A DNA stretch of 64,000 nucleotides, taken from positions 62,001-126,000 of the forward strand of contig CAZKVJ010000007.1 of assembly GCA_964556225.1 (NCBI GenBank). The letters are read 5' to 3'. The notes under the pieces were generated by a model that was given only the letters and a program-made list of their open reading frames with translations, was not told where the DNA came from and did no database searches. Positions 25,228 to 34,147 of this stretch are shown here, in pieces. Source of the stretch: CAZKVJ01 sp964556225 (GTDB lineage Bacteria; Actinomycetota; Acidimicrobiia; Acidimicrobiales; Ilumatobacteraceae). Every line of letters begins with the position of its first letter. The first letter of the stretch is position 1. Both the position numbers and the translations under genes were made by a program.

Positions 25228-27358
25228 CCGGCGGCCGGTAGATCCGCGTTGCGTACTCCCGCACCATGCGGGTGGCCGAGAACCGTGGCCCGTTCGTCTT
25301 CAGGCTGGCGCGCACCATGGCGAGCCAGCCACGGGGGATTCCCCCGGCGTCACGGTCGTTGAACAGCGGCACGACCCGCTGGTCCCACAGGTCGAACTGC
25401 TCGGTGGCGTGGCGCCAGTCCTGGGCGGCCTCGTCGGGGTCGACGCCGCCGTCGATCGCCCACCCGTTGGTGCCGTCGTACGCCTCGGCCCACCAGCCGT
25501 CGAGGACCGACATCTGCAGGCCGCCGTTCATGCACGACTTCATGCCGCTCGTGCCGCTGGCCTCCTGCGGGGGGCGTGGCAGGTTCACCCACACGTCACA
25601 GCCGCTCACCAGCTGGGCGGCGAGCGTGAGGTCGTAGTCCTCCAAGAACGCGACCCGGCCCGCCACCTGGGGCGCTCCCTTCAGGCGGAACACGTCCTGC
25701 ACGATCCGCTTGGCCTGGTCGTCTTGCGGGTGGGCCTTGCCGGCGAACACGAACTGGATGGCGTGCTCGCCCTCGAGCAGGGGCAGGGATCGCTCGGGCA
25801 GCAGCGACACCAGGTACAGGCGCTTGTAGGTGGCCAGCCGGCGGGCGAAGCCGACGGTGAGCCGGTCGGCGGAGAAGCCCTGCCCGCCCGCCTCGGAGTA
25901 GCTGAGGTCCTCGCCCCGGCGCAGCCGGTCGCCGGTGACGCGGTGGTGGAGCAGCTCGATGAGCTCGGTTCGCGCTGCGGTCCGTGCGGCCCACAGCTCC
26001 TCGTCGCTGATGTGGTCCACCGCGGCCCAGGTGGCCGGGTCGTCGGCTCGATCGAGCCACCCGGCGCCGAAGTGTCGATCGAACAGCGCTCGCATCGGCC
26101 CGCCCACCCACGTCGCGACGTGCACACCGTTGGTGACATGGGTGATCGGCACGTCGCCGGCGCTGCGTCCGGGGAACATCGGCTGCCACATGTCGCGGGC
26201 CACCCCGCCGTGGCGGCGGCTGACCCCGTTCGTGGATCGGGCCGAGCGGATGGCGAGCGGGGTCATGCCGGACGGCTCGCCAGGGTCGTCCGGGTGCATC
26301 CGGCCCAGCGCCAGGAACCGCTCGCGATCGCCCACCAGGTCGCCGATGTCGCTCAGCATGGCCAGGATCTCGCCCCGCTCGTAGGTCTCGTTGCCGGCCG
26401 GCACCGGCGTGTGCGTGGTGAACACGACCCGTTCCCGCACCGCGGCGCAGGCGTCGTCGAGCGACGTTCCGGTGGCCATCTCGCGGCTGACGAGCTCGAA
26501 CACCCCGAGCGCGGGGTGGCCCTCGTTCAGGTGGTACACGGCCGGCTCGATGCCGAGTGCCGCCAGCGCCCGCACGCCGCCGACGCCGAGCACGGCGTAC
26601 TGGGCCAGGCGGATGGCCCGGTTGCCCTCGTAGAGCCGGGAGGTGACCCACCGCCCGACCGGGCTGTTCTCGGGCAGGTCGGTGTCGAGGAGGTACAGGG
26701 GCACACGCCCGACATCGACGCGCCACACCTGTGCGAGCACGGACTCACCGTCCACCGGCACCCGCACCCGGAGCGCAGTGTCGTCGGTGCCGGTGACCCG
26801 CACGCAGGGGAGCAGGTCGGGGTCGGTGTCGAGCCAGTACTCGTGCTGGTAGCCGCTCGTGTCGATGCGCTGATGGAAGTAGCCGGTGCGATACAGCAGC
26901 CCGACGCCGACCATCGGCAGGCCGAGGTCGGAGGCCTCCTTCAGCAGGTCGCCGGCGAGCGCGCCGAGCCCTCCCGAGTAGATGGGCAGCGATCCGTGCA
27001 CCCCGAACTCGGCGCACATGAACGCGACCGGGTGCGCGGGGTCGAAGCCCTCGACCGTGTCCGGCCGGGCGAGCTCGTCGGCCAGCCGGGCGTCGAGCGC
27101 ATGCACCTGTTCGACGAATGCGACGTCGCCGGCCGCTCGCGCCAGGGTGGACCGCGGCGTCTCGCGCAGCAGCCGCTTGGGGTTGGCGCCGGTGCGCGTC
27201 CAGCGGTCGGGGTCGATTGCGGCGAACGTCGAGGGGCCGTCGGGCTCCCACGACCACCGGTAGTTGTGGGCCAGGCGGGCGAGCGGTCGCAGCGGCTCGG
27301 GCAGCCCGGACGCGAGCTCGTCGATCGCAGCGTTGATGTCGTCGTCGCCCGGATGCAT
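25217..27358 (-). CDS. glgP: Alpha-glucan (glycogen/maltodextrin) phosphorylase
   Basis: 713 residues from ATG 27358 (ribosome site GGGAGCTGGG on this strand). It releases glucose-1-phosphate from storage glucan using pyridoxal phosphate. The N-terminal domain is the actinobacterial type (NYRWSWEPDGPSTFAAID), followed by CAEFGVHGSLPIYSGGLG and YHLNEGHPALG. Near the C-terminus EASGTSGMKSCMNGG holds the Lys that binds PLP. The protein is somewhat shorter than most members of this subfamily (about 800-850), mainly at the ends. Its 3' end overlaps the neighbour on the other strand; the start is divergent from an enoyl-CoA hydratase gene 143 nt away. Confidence 0.92.
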   Translation of the reverse strand: MHPGDDDINAAIDELASGLPEPLRPLARLAHNYRWSWEPDGPSTFAAIDPDRWTRTGANPKRLLRETPRSTLARAAGDVAFVEQVHALDARLADELARPDTVEGFDPAHPVAFMCAEFGVHGSLPIYSGGLGALAGDLLKEASDLGLPMVGVGLLYRTGYFHQRIDTSGYQHEYWLDTDPDLLPCVRVTGTDDTALRVRVPVDGESVLAQVWRVDVGRVPLYLLDTDLPENSPVGRWVTSRLYEGNRAIRLAQYAVLGVGGVRALAALGIEPAVYHLNEGHPALGVFELVSREMATGTSLDDACAAVRERVVFTTHTPVPAGNETYERGEILAMLSDIGDLVGDRERFLALGRMHPDDPGEPSGMTPLAIRSARSTNGVSRRHGGVARDMWQPMFPGRSAGDVPITHVTNGVHVATWVGGPMRALFDRHFGAGWLDRADDPATWAAVDHISDEELWAARTAARTELIELLHHRVTGDRLRRGEDLSYSEAGGQGFSADRLTVGFARRLATYKRLYLVSLLPERSLPLLEGEHAIQFVFAGKAHPQDDQAKRIVQDVFRLKGAPQVAGRVAFLEDYDLTLAAQLVSGCDVWVNLPRPPQEASGTSGMKSCMNGGLQMSVLDGWWAEAYDGTNGWAIDGGVDPDEAAQDWRHATEQFDLWDQRVVPLFNDRDAGGIPRGWLAMVRASLKTNGPRFSATRMVREYATRIYRPPATR

Positions 27359-27501
27359 CCCAGCTCCCTGGTTCGTCGGCCCGTACAGCGTAGAGGCGCC
27401 CGCCGGCACAGCCGCGGCGGGGTCCGGCCGGTGGTGCGCCGCCCGCCCCACTAGCGTCACGCCGAGACATCGAGTGCCGCCGTGCGAACCGGGGGGTCGA
27501 C

Positions 27502-28332
27502 ATGGGTGAGCCGTACACACAGATCCTCGTCGAGCGGGACGGTCCCGTGGCGCTGGTCACGCTGAACCGACCCGAGCACATGAACGCGTGGACGTGGACG
27601 ATGTCGGCCGAGCTGGCCGGCGCGTTCGCAGCGCTCGACGCCGACGACACGTGTCGAGCCATCGTGGTGACCGGGGCCGGCAAGGCGTTCTGCGCCGGCG
27701 CCGATCTCGGCGGGCGGGGCGACACGTTCTCCGGCCGATCCACGGCGCTCGGCACCGGTGACGACGCCGACACCGCCCGGCGCTCCCGGCCAGCCCACCG
27801 GCTCGGCACGCCGATCATCGCCGCCATCAACGGGGCGGCCGTCGGCGCCGGCCTCACGATGACCGTGGAGTGGGACCTGAGGGTGGCCGCCGATGACGCC
27901 AAGCTGGGGTTCGTGTTCAACCGGCGGGGCGTGATGCCCGACGCCGACCTGCTGTGGCTGATCCCCCGCCTGGTCGGGGCGTCGGCGGCGATGGACCTGT
28001 TGCTCACCGGGCGGATCCTGCTCGGCGAGGAGGCAGCCCGGCTCGGGCTCGTGAACCGGTCGGTGCCCCGCGACCACGTGGTCGACACCGCGATGGAGAT
28101 GGCCCACGACATCGCCGTCAACACCGCTCCGGTGTCGGCGGCGATCACGAAGAAGGTGCTGTGGGAGTTCCTCAGCGAGCCTGACCGGGGCACGGCGACG
28201 AAGCGTCAGACCCAGCTGTTCTGGTGGACCGGCCAGCAGGCCGATGCACGCGAGGGGGTCGTGGCCTTCCTCGAGCGCCGGGCGCCCGAGTGGCAGCTCT
28301 CCAAGAACGCCGACTACCCGACGGACCTGTGA
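27502..28332 (+). CDS. Enoyl-CoA hydratase/isomerase family protein (second of three)
   Basis: 276 residues from ATG 27502. Crotonase motifs: VTGAGKAFCAGADLGGRG for the first oxyanion loop, INGAAVGAGLTMTVEWDLRV for the second. In the catalytic helix, FNRRGVMPDADLLWLIPRLVG shows an Asp where many hydratases carry Glu. The gene overlaps the acyl-CoA dehydrogenase start by 4 nt, so the two are translated together and likely act in the same acyl-CoA breakdown route. Confidence 0.89.
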   Translation: MGEPYTQILVERDGPVALVTLNRPEHMNAWTWTMSAELAGAFAALDADDTCRAIVVTGAGKAFCAGADLGGRGDTFSGRSTALGTGDDADTARRSRPAHRLGTPIIAAINGAAVGAGLTMTVEWDLRVAADDAKLGFVFNRRGVMPDADLLWLIPRLVGASAAMDLLLTGRILLGEEAARLGLVNRSVPRDHVVDTAMEMAHDIAVNTAPVSAAITKKVLWEFLSEPDRGTATKRQTQLFWWTGQQADAREGVVAFLERRAPEWQLSKNADYPTDL

Positions 28333-29531
28333 GCGGACCGGAGGTCGACTTCGGGCCGTCCACCCGGGCGGTCGCGGCGGAGGCTCGCGAGTGGATCCGC
28401 GCCTACGGCGAGGCCGGCCGTGAGGCCGAGGACGTTCGCGGCATCGCGCCTCGAGGGCCCTGGGTGGATCTGCTGCGTGAGCATCGCTGGCTGTGCCTCG
28501 GGTGGCCCGAGGAGGTCGGTGGCCGTGGGCTCAGTGGCCTCCAGGCGGCCGCCGTCGATGCCGAGTTCACGCGGGCCCGGCTGGTGCGCCCGACGCTCGG
28601 CATGGGTGAGTCGCTCGTCGGGCCCGCCATCATCGTCCACGGCACCGACGCGCAGAAAGCCCACTTCCTCCCGCGCATCCTGTCCGGCGAGGATCGCTAC
28701 TGCCAGGGCTTCTCCGAGCCCGATGCCGGGTCAGACCTGGCCGCGCTCTCGACGCGTGGCGTGGTCGACGGTGACGAGCTGGTCATCACTGGTCAGAAGG
28801 TCTGGACCAGCTGGTACTGGGACGCCACGATGCTGTTCGCACTGGTGCGCACCGACCCCGACGCCGGCAAGCACGAGGGCATCTCCTACGTGCTCGTCCC
28901 CCTCGATCGCGATGAGGCGTTCCGTCCGGGCAACGGTGTGGAGCTGCGTCCGCTCCGCCAGATCACCGGTGACGCGCACTTCGCCGAGACGTTCCTCGAT
29001 GGCGCGCGGGCGCCGCTGTTCAACGTGATCGGTGGGCTCGGCAACGGTTGGAAGGTGTCGAAGACCACGCTCGGCAACGAGCGCGGTGGGTCGGCGACCC
29101 AGCACGTGCGCTTCGAGGTCGCGCTCCATCGCCTTTTGAAGGAGGTCCGGACCCGGGGGTTGGACCGCGACCCGGTGGTCCGTCAGCGCGTGGCTGGGGC
29201 GTACACCGAGGTGCAGCTCATCCGCTACGGCGGGCTGCGCTCGCTGGCGTCGATGATCGACACCGGTGACCCAGGCCCCGCGGCGTCGATCAACAAGATG
29301 TTGTGGTCGCAGCACCACCAGGCCATCAGCGAGCTGGCGGTCACCGTGCTCGGGGCCGACGGCCTCCTGAGCGGATCGCGCACCGAGGGGAGGCTCGGCC
29401 GGTGGCAGACCGAGTTGCTCGGCTCGCGGTCGTCCACCATCTGGGGTGGCACGGCCGAGATCCAGCGAAACATCGTGGGCGAACGGGTGCTGGGACTGCC
29501 CCGGGAACCCGGCGAGGCACCGACGCGCTGA
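28329..29531 (+). CDS. Acyl-CoA dehydrogenase
   Basis: 400 residues, GTG start overlapping the hydratase stop (GTGA). FAD-dependent alpha,beta-desaturation of acyl-CoA. Visible: the N-terminal helical part (LCLGWPEEVGGRGLSGLQ), the middle beta-domain flavin contacts CQGFSEPDAGSDLAAL and ITGQKVWTSW, and the C-terminal QHHQAISELAVTVLGADGLL and TIWGGTAEIQRNIVGERVLGL. The last motif is that of the AcdA/FadE-type. The pairing with a crotonase suggests beta-oxidation or degradation of a special acyl chain; substrate unknown. Confidence 0.9.
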   Translation: MSGPEVDFGPSTRAVAAEAREWIRAYGEAGREAEDVRGIAPRGPWVDLLREHRWLCLGWPEEVGGRGLSGLQAAAVDAEFTRARLVRPTLGMGESLVGPAIIVHGTDAQKAHFLPRILSGEDRYCQGFSEPDAGSDLAALSTRGVVDGDELVITGQKVWTSWYWDATMLFALVRTDPDAGKHEGISYVLVPLDRDEAFRPGNGVELRPLRQITGDAHFAETFLDGARAPLFNVIGGLGNGWKVSKTTLGNERGGSATQHVRFEVALHRLLKEVRTRGLDRDPVVRQRVAGAYTEVQLIRYGGLRSLASMIDTGDPGPAASINKMLWSQHHQAISELAVTVLGADGLLSGSRTEGRLGRWQTELLGSRSSTIWGGTAEIQRNIVGERVLGLPREPGEAPTR

Positions 29532-29559
29532 CGCCTGGGCGAGCCGCTCGGCATTCTGG

Positions 29560-30385
29560 GGACACCGGGTCCTGCGCTCGCTCCCGATGACCAGGAGCGA
29601 TGACGTGAGGGTGTGCCCAGAACCGGTCGTCGGGCCGCTCACGGCGGCGACCTGGATGGGGGTGGCGACGTGGGTGAGGTCGGGACTCGAGGCGACGAAG
29701 GCCCGAACGTCGTCATTGACCCAGCCGGCGTCGGTGACGGGTGGGTGGACGACCTTGGCGGTGACACCGAGGTCTGCCAGCTCGATCGCCGCCGACATCG
29801 TGTAGTTCTCCTGAGCCGCCTTCGCTGCCCCGTATGTCACCTCCGACGGGAAGCCTCGCGGACCACCTGAGGTCAGGCCGACGATGCGGCCCCACGACCC
29901 GCCACGGGCGACGAGCCGGCGGGCGAGCTCGGCGATGACGAGCGCTGCGGCGCGGGCATCGACTGCCATCACCCGGTCGACCGACGCAGCGGTCACCGGC
30001 GATCGGTCGATGCCCAGGTGCGCGTCCGGTGTCCGGAACGTGTCGGCGACCCACCCGCTGGCGTTGTTCACCACGATGTCCACCGGCCCCAGCTCGGCCT
30101 CGGCGCGGTCGAACAGCGTGGGCACGACCGTTGGCTCGGACAGGTCCGCCTCCACTGCGATGGCGCGCCGGCCGAGCGCCTGGAGGTCGTCGACGACCGC
30201 GCTCGCGTCCGGGCCCGCTGGCGGTGGTACTCGTCGGAGACGTCGCCGTTGGCAACGTTCGTGTGGCGAAGGTACGTGACCAGTACGTCGGCGCCGAGCT
30301 CGCCGAGGCGGCGGGCGACGGCGGCGCCGATGCCGTGGTTGGCGCCGGTGACCAGCGCGAGATGGCCGGCGAGGGGTGTGGGCAT
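29560..30385 (-). pseudogene. Short-chain dehydrogenase/reductase, frameshifted
   Basis: The gene starts at the ATG at 30385 with the NAD(P) motif LVTGANHGIGAAVARRLGE and stays in frame to NGDVSDEYHRQ. At about 30208-30230 the homologous reading jumps frame: GPDASAVVDDLQALGRRA, then VVNNASGW, the catalytic YGAAK and VHPPVTDAGW follow in another phase, consistent with one missing base in a GGGCCC-rich tract. After VAAV the frame continues with poorly conserved sequence and no stop is met before the neighbouring convergent gene. All active-site residues survive, so this is either a recent pseudogene or a sequencing error plus divergent tail. The left boundary is approximate. Confidence 0.65.
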
Positions 30386-30547
30386 CGCAGCTCATCCTGT
30401 CGCGTCGAGCGGGGCGTGTCCCCTGGATTCGAGCGGCCGGCGCGTGTCAGGCCTGCTCGACGCTGCAGCGTGGCGAGGGCCGAACGACCCTGTCGTCGCT
30501 CAGTGCGCCGGCCGCGTAAAATCAGACGCAGGCATGAGGACGGCACG

Positions 30548-31402
30548 ATGACGGCGCATGAGGACATGGCCACGAGGCGTCGCTCCCTTGCGGCGCACGA
30601 CCGACGCGCCATCGGCCAGGGTCTCCTCATCCTCCGCCGCGTGGGCGTGCGCGTGACCGAGCGTCTCGACCGCACCGTCGGCGCCGCCGTGTCGGGGAAC
30701 AGCGCCGTCGCCATGCTGATGACGCTCCGGGCTGAAGGCCCGCAGCGCCCGGCCTGGCTGGCATCGGTGACGGGGCTCACGACGGGCGGGCTCTCCAAGG
30801 CGGTCGATCGCCTCGCGCGCCACGGATTCGTCACTCGGGGCACGAAGGGAACGGATGGTGACGGTCGATCGGTGCGGATCGCGCTCACCGACAAGGGCCG
30901 TCGCACCGCCAGCATCATCGACGACGTGGCATCGGGGAGCCTGCGCGAGCTGGCCGATGAGCTCGACGAGCTGGTGTCGATCGCCGGCCAGGTCGGCGTT
31001 CCGGCCGGACGTGCCGACCCGACCGCGAGCACCACGGTGCTGGCCCGGCTGGCCCGGGTGGGGGTGCAGCTCTCCGAAGCGCTGCGCAGCTCACCGATCG
31101 ACGACCACGCGGCGGTGCTCGTGCTCTGCGTGCTCGATGGTGACGGCCCGTGCCGGCCCGGCCGGCTCGTCGAGGTGCTCGGGATGTCGAGTGGGGGCGT
31201 GACGAAGCTGGTCGACCGGCTGGCGGCGAGGGGGTTGGTGGAGCGCTCCTACGGCACGCTCGCCGACCGCCGCGGGGTGGTCATCTCGATCACTCCCGCC
31301 GGGCTCGAGGAGCTGGACACCGTGCTCGGTTTCGTGGTGTCGCACCTGCAAGAGGCCAGCTCGGCCGCCGCCAGCCTCACCGCGACCGACCCGTCGGCCT
31401 GA
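30548..31402 (+). CDS. Tandem-MarR (double winged-helix) transcriptional regulator
   Basis: 284 residues from ATG 30548. Two MarR-type winged helices are joined in one chain: the first at about 45-125 (recognition part LASVTGLTTGGLSKAVDRLARHG, wing GTDGDGRSVRIALTDKG) and the second at about 190-270 (LVEVLGMSSGGVTKLVDRLAARG, wing LADRRGVVISITPAG). MarR proteins normally dimerise; this fusion would give an intrachain pseudo-dimer, able to bind asymmetric operators. It is divergent from the SDR gene across a 162-nt spacer with TAAAAT at 30517-30522 as a possible -10, so it probably controls itself and that gene. Ligand unknown. Confidence 0.83.
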   Translation: MTAHEDMATRRRSLAAHDRRAIGQGLLILRRVGVRVTERLDRTVGAAVSGNSAVAMLMTLRAEGPQRPAWLASVTGLTTGGLSKAVDRLARHGFVTRGTKGTDGDGRSVRIALTDKGRRTASIIDDVASGSLRELADELDELVSIAGQVGVPAGRADPTASTTVLARLARVGVQLSEALRSSPIDDHAAVLVLCVLDGDGPCRPGRLVEVLGMSSGGVTKLVDRLAARGLVERSYGTLADRRGVVISITPAGLEELDTVLGFVVSHLQEASSAAASLTATDPSA

Positions 31403-31412
31403 GACCACGTGG

Positions 31413-31937
31413 TCAGCTCACGGGCTCGCTCACGTCCTCGTCCTCGTCGGCATCCTCGCCAGCCAGGAGGTTGAGCACGTCGTTCATGTGGTGGAAGATG
31501 ATCCGCTTGCCCTCCATGGCGTACTCGTGGCCGGTCGAGTCGTCCTTGATCACCACGGTGCGGGTGGTCACCCGCTGCCGGAGCTCCACCGTCAGGTGAT
31601 CACGCTCGAGCGTGTCGAGCAGCACGAGGTGCTTGGCGAGGATGATGCCCTTCGCGTTGTTGGTGGTCATCAGGTACAGCTTCGTGGGCGTCGCGGCCAT
31701 CACGATCACCGGAGGTAGCTCACCCGAGGTGCCAGCGATGTGACCTGCCAGCGCCCCGCCGGCGGCGCCGAGCCCACCGAGGTTGTCGTTGACCGCACCC
31801 CCGAGGATCGCGCCCGCTCCGGTGCCGACGGCCACCTTCCACGTGAGACCCTTCGGCTGGAAGTCACCGGCGACGGCGATGTCCGGATCGCCCGTCGCCT
31901 CACGCGCCATGTCGATCAGCTTCTGCTTCAGATCCAA
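31413..31937 (-). CDS. Uncharacterised protein with glycine-zipper segment
   Basis: 174 residues from a TTG at 31937 preceded by AGGAGAG at the right distance. A Gly/Ala-rich stretch (about 35-65, containing GAGAILGGAV and GAAGGALAGHIAG) looks like a glycine zipper that could insert in or lie on a membrane. Downstream comes a beta-rich part reading LYLMTTNN and TGHEYAMEGKRIIFHH, similar in feel to bacterial PH-like domains. The C-terminus is acidic (EDADEDEDV). No family is recognised with confidence. Confidence 0.7.
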   Translation of the reverse strand: MDLKQKLIDMAREATGDPDIAVAGDFQPKGLTWKVAVGTGAGAILGGAVNDNLGGLGAAGGALAGHIAGTSGELPPVIVMAATPTKLYLMTTNNAKGIILAKHLVLLDTLERDHLTVELRQRVTTRTVVIKDDSTGHEYAMEGKRIIFHHMNDVLNLLAGEDADEDEDVSEPVS

Positions 31938-32020
31938 GGTGCTCTCTCCTGGTGGGCGTTCGAGCCACCATCCTGCCACAGGTTCTCCGAGAAATGGACC
32001 TCGCTCAGTGTCTTTCACAG

Positions 32021-34147
32021 TCAGCGATGACCGGTCAGCGCGTCGGTGACCGAGAGCACGTCGCCGGAGGAGACGAAGTCCGCCGCCACGATGTTCGCCA
32101 CCAGTCCGCGCTCCGTGCGGCATCGCGCGACCCGGTCCTCGATCCGCTGGGCGTCGTTGGTGCGGCGGGCGAGGCCGGGGTCCGGCGGCGACGCAGTGAC
32201 CCAGTGGTTGACGAGGAGCAGCGGATTCGACGCCGCACCGCGGTTGGGGGCGCAGTCGAGCTCGTCGGGGCTCGAGTACGTGAATGACGTCTCCTGGAAC
32301 CAGTCGAACGCGGCGTGGTACCAGGCGGGACCGGCGCCGTCGCCCCGCTCTGAGAACACGAGCAGCTGGGTGCCGGCATCCACCAGGTCACCGAGGGTTG
32401 GCAGGGGACGCCCCTTCCTCAAGGTGGCGACCTCGCTGAGCAGCCCGGCGTCGTCGAACGCCTCGACCACGTCGTCGGTGGCGGTGGCGTCCTGGAGGAT
32501 CAGCATCACGACCTCACCGGGGTGCTCGTCGAGGAAGTGATGCAGGGTGCGCAGCTCGTCCACGAAGCGGACGGCACCGAGCTCGCAGTAGTTGTGGCAC
32601 AGGTACACGTCCCGGGCGGCATCGGCGGCCGGCGGTGCGTCAGCGATGAGCTCCTCGGCGCGTCGACGTTGCGCAGGATCGGCGGCCTCGGCGTCGGGCA
32701 CCGTGATCTCGGCCGCCCGGTCGGTGAGCACGAGCGGGACCTCGGCACCGGGCACGACCACCGACGAGGCGATCCCGTAGTGGGTGTCGATGAGCAGCGC
32801 TCGGACGCCGGCGCGCAGCTGGGTGCCGATCGGCTCGAGCTGCTCGGCGAAGAGCCACCCGGGGTAGTCGGCCGAGGACATGGCATTGTGCGCGCCCGGC
32901 AGGGTGAGCTGATCGAGGCGGAGCCCGCACCGGGCTGTCGACCCCCAGCACTGCCGCTCGAACGTCGCCTCGGCCCGATCGTGGGCGTGGCCGGTGAGAA
33001 GCACCACCGCGATGCTGACGACGGCGAGGAGGCCGGCACCGGTGACGACCTCCCACGTCCCATGGTGGCGCGCCGGCGCTGGCTGGACCTCGGCTGGCGG
33101 TCGGCGGGCTGCCGCTGTCACACAGAGGCGGGCGCCGCAGTACAGCAGCCCGAGGCCGGCGATGAGCGCGGTGAGGCGGAGCGCGCCGGCGGTATTGATG
33201 ATGATGACCAGGCCGCCGAGGCCGGCGGCCGTTGCGAGCACGAGCGTGCCGCCGGTCGAGGCTCGCAGCCGCCGCACGGCTGCCATCAGGGATCGGCCGA
33301 GGCGTTCGGGGGCGACGGCGTTGTCGGAGTCGGCGGCGGCCAGCACCACGACGCCGATCGCCGCCAGTCCGAGGGCGGTGGCCCGCAGGTCGGCCGTGAT
33401 CGCCCACGCCAGATCACGCGCTGCGGCGCGCAGGTCGTCGTCGCGAGGGAAGGTCTCGGCGAGCTTCGACGCGGCGAGGACGGCGGCCAGCACCCCGATG
33501 CCGACACCGAGGAGGCTCATGCCGACATGGCCGATGGCGCGGCGCCGGTCGGCCGCGACCACCACCGCCAGCACGCCGCAGCCGAGACCGAGCGGTAGGA
33601 GCAGGAGTGACGTCAATTCGATCTCCGAGCGGCGCTCCCACACGGATAGGTCGTCGATCTGGCCGATCACCGACGCGAACGAGCCGGCCGAGTCGCTCGT
33701 GCCGGGGTTCTCGGCGATCGGGTCCGACAGCTGCAGGCTGGACGAGAGGATCGACAGCGAGTCTGCGAGGTCGAGGCCGGATCCGGCCGTGCCGGCCAGC
33801 AGGTCGGCGTGGAGGCGTCGGACCGCGGTCGCGAAGATCGACTTGAAGGTGTCGGTGTCGATGATGGCTTCCATGGTGAGCAGGGCGGCCGGGCGGAACG
33901 CGAGGACCTCCCGGTTGCCGCGCCGCGCCAGCTGGTCGGTGAGCTGGAGCGCGAGCTCGTGACGCACGGCCTCGGAATCGAGTGCTGCGACCGAGCGCTG
34001 GCTGAGGGACTCGGCGTCGAAGACCGTGGAGTCGATCCAGCGCACCATGAGGCCCGCTGCCACGAAGAGGCCGCCCAGCACGACGAGCACCAGCTCGACG
34101 GGGCGACGCCACCGTCGCGGGCTGCGCTCCGGCGAGGCCGCCGTCAG
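32021..34147 (-). CDS. Membrane-anchored PLC-like phosphodiesterase
   Basis: About 708 residues. No ATG/GTG/TTG precedes the first membrane helix with a good ribosome site; a CTG at 34147 lies 5 nt after GAGGAG and overlaps the stop of the upstream gene, so it is the best start (a GTG at 34090 is the alternative). One N-terminal helix (LVLVVLGGLFVAAGL), a group of about five helices (about 172-340), then an extracellular PI-PLC X-type domain (about 400-708): catalytic His in LPGAHNAMSS, the second in CHNYCEL, and VVMLILQD. Such enzymes cleave phosphodiester bonds in glycerophospholipids. Tight coupling to the flippase-kinase gene suggests joint work on membrane lipids. Confidence 0.75.
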   Translation of the reverse strand: MTAASPERSPRRWRRPVELVLVVLGGLFVAAGLMVRWIDSTVFDAESLSQRSVAALDSEAVRHELALQLTDQLARRGNREVLAFRPAALLTMEAIIDTDTFKSIFATAVRRLHADLLAGTAGSGLDLADSLSILSSSLQLSDPIAENPGTSDSAGSFASVIGQIDDLSVWERRSEIELTSLLLLPLGLGCGVLAVVVAADRRRAIGHVGMSLLGVGIGVLAAVLAASKLAETFPRDDDLRAAARDLAWAITADLRATALGLAAIGVVVLAAADSDNAVAPERLGRSLMAAVRRLRASTGGTLVLATAAGLGGLVIIINTAGALRLTALIAGLGLLYCGARLCVTAAARRPPAEVQPAPARHHGTWEVVTGAGLLAVVSIAVVLLTGHAHDRAEATFERQCWGSTARCGLRLDQLTLPGAHNAMSSADYPGWLFAEQLEPIGTQLRAGVRALLIDTHYGIASSVVVPGAEVPLVLTDRAAEITVPDAEAADPAQRRRAEELIADAPPAADAARDVYLCHNYCELGAVRFVDELRTLHHFLDEHPGEVVMLILQDATATDDVVEAFDDAGLLSEVATLRKGRPLPTLGDLVDAGTQLLVFSERGDGAGPAWYHAAFDWFQETSFTYSSPDELDCAPNRGAASNPLLLVNHWVTASPPDPGLARRTNDAQRIEDRVARCRTERGLVANIVAADFVSSGDVLSVTDALTGHR

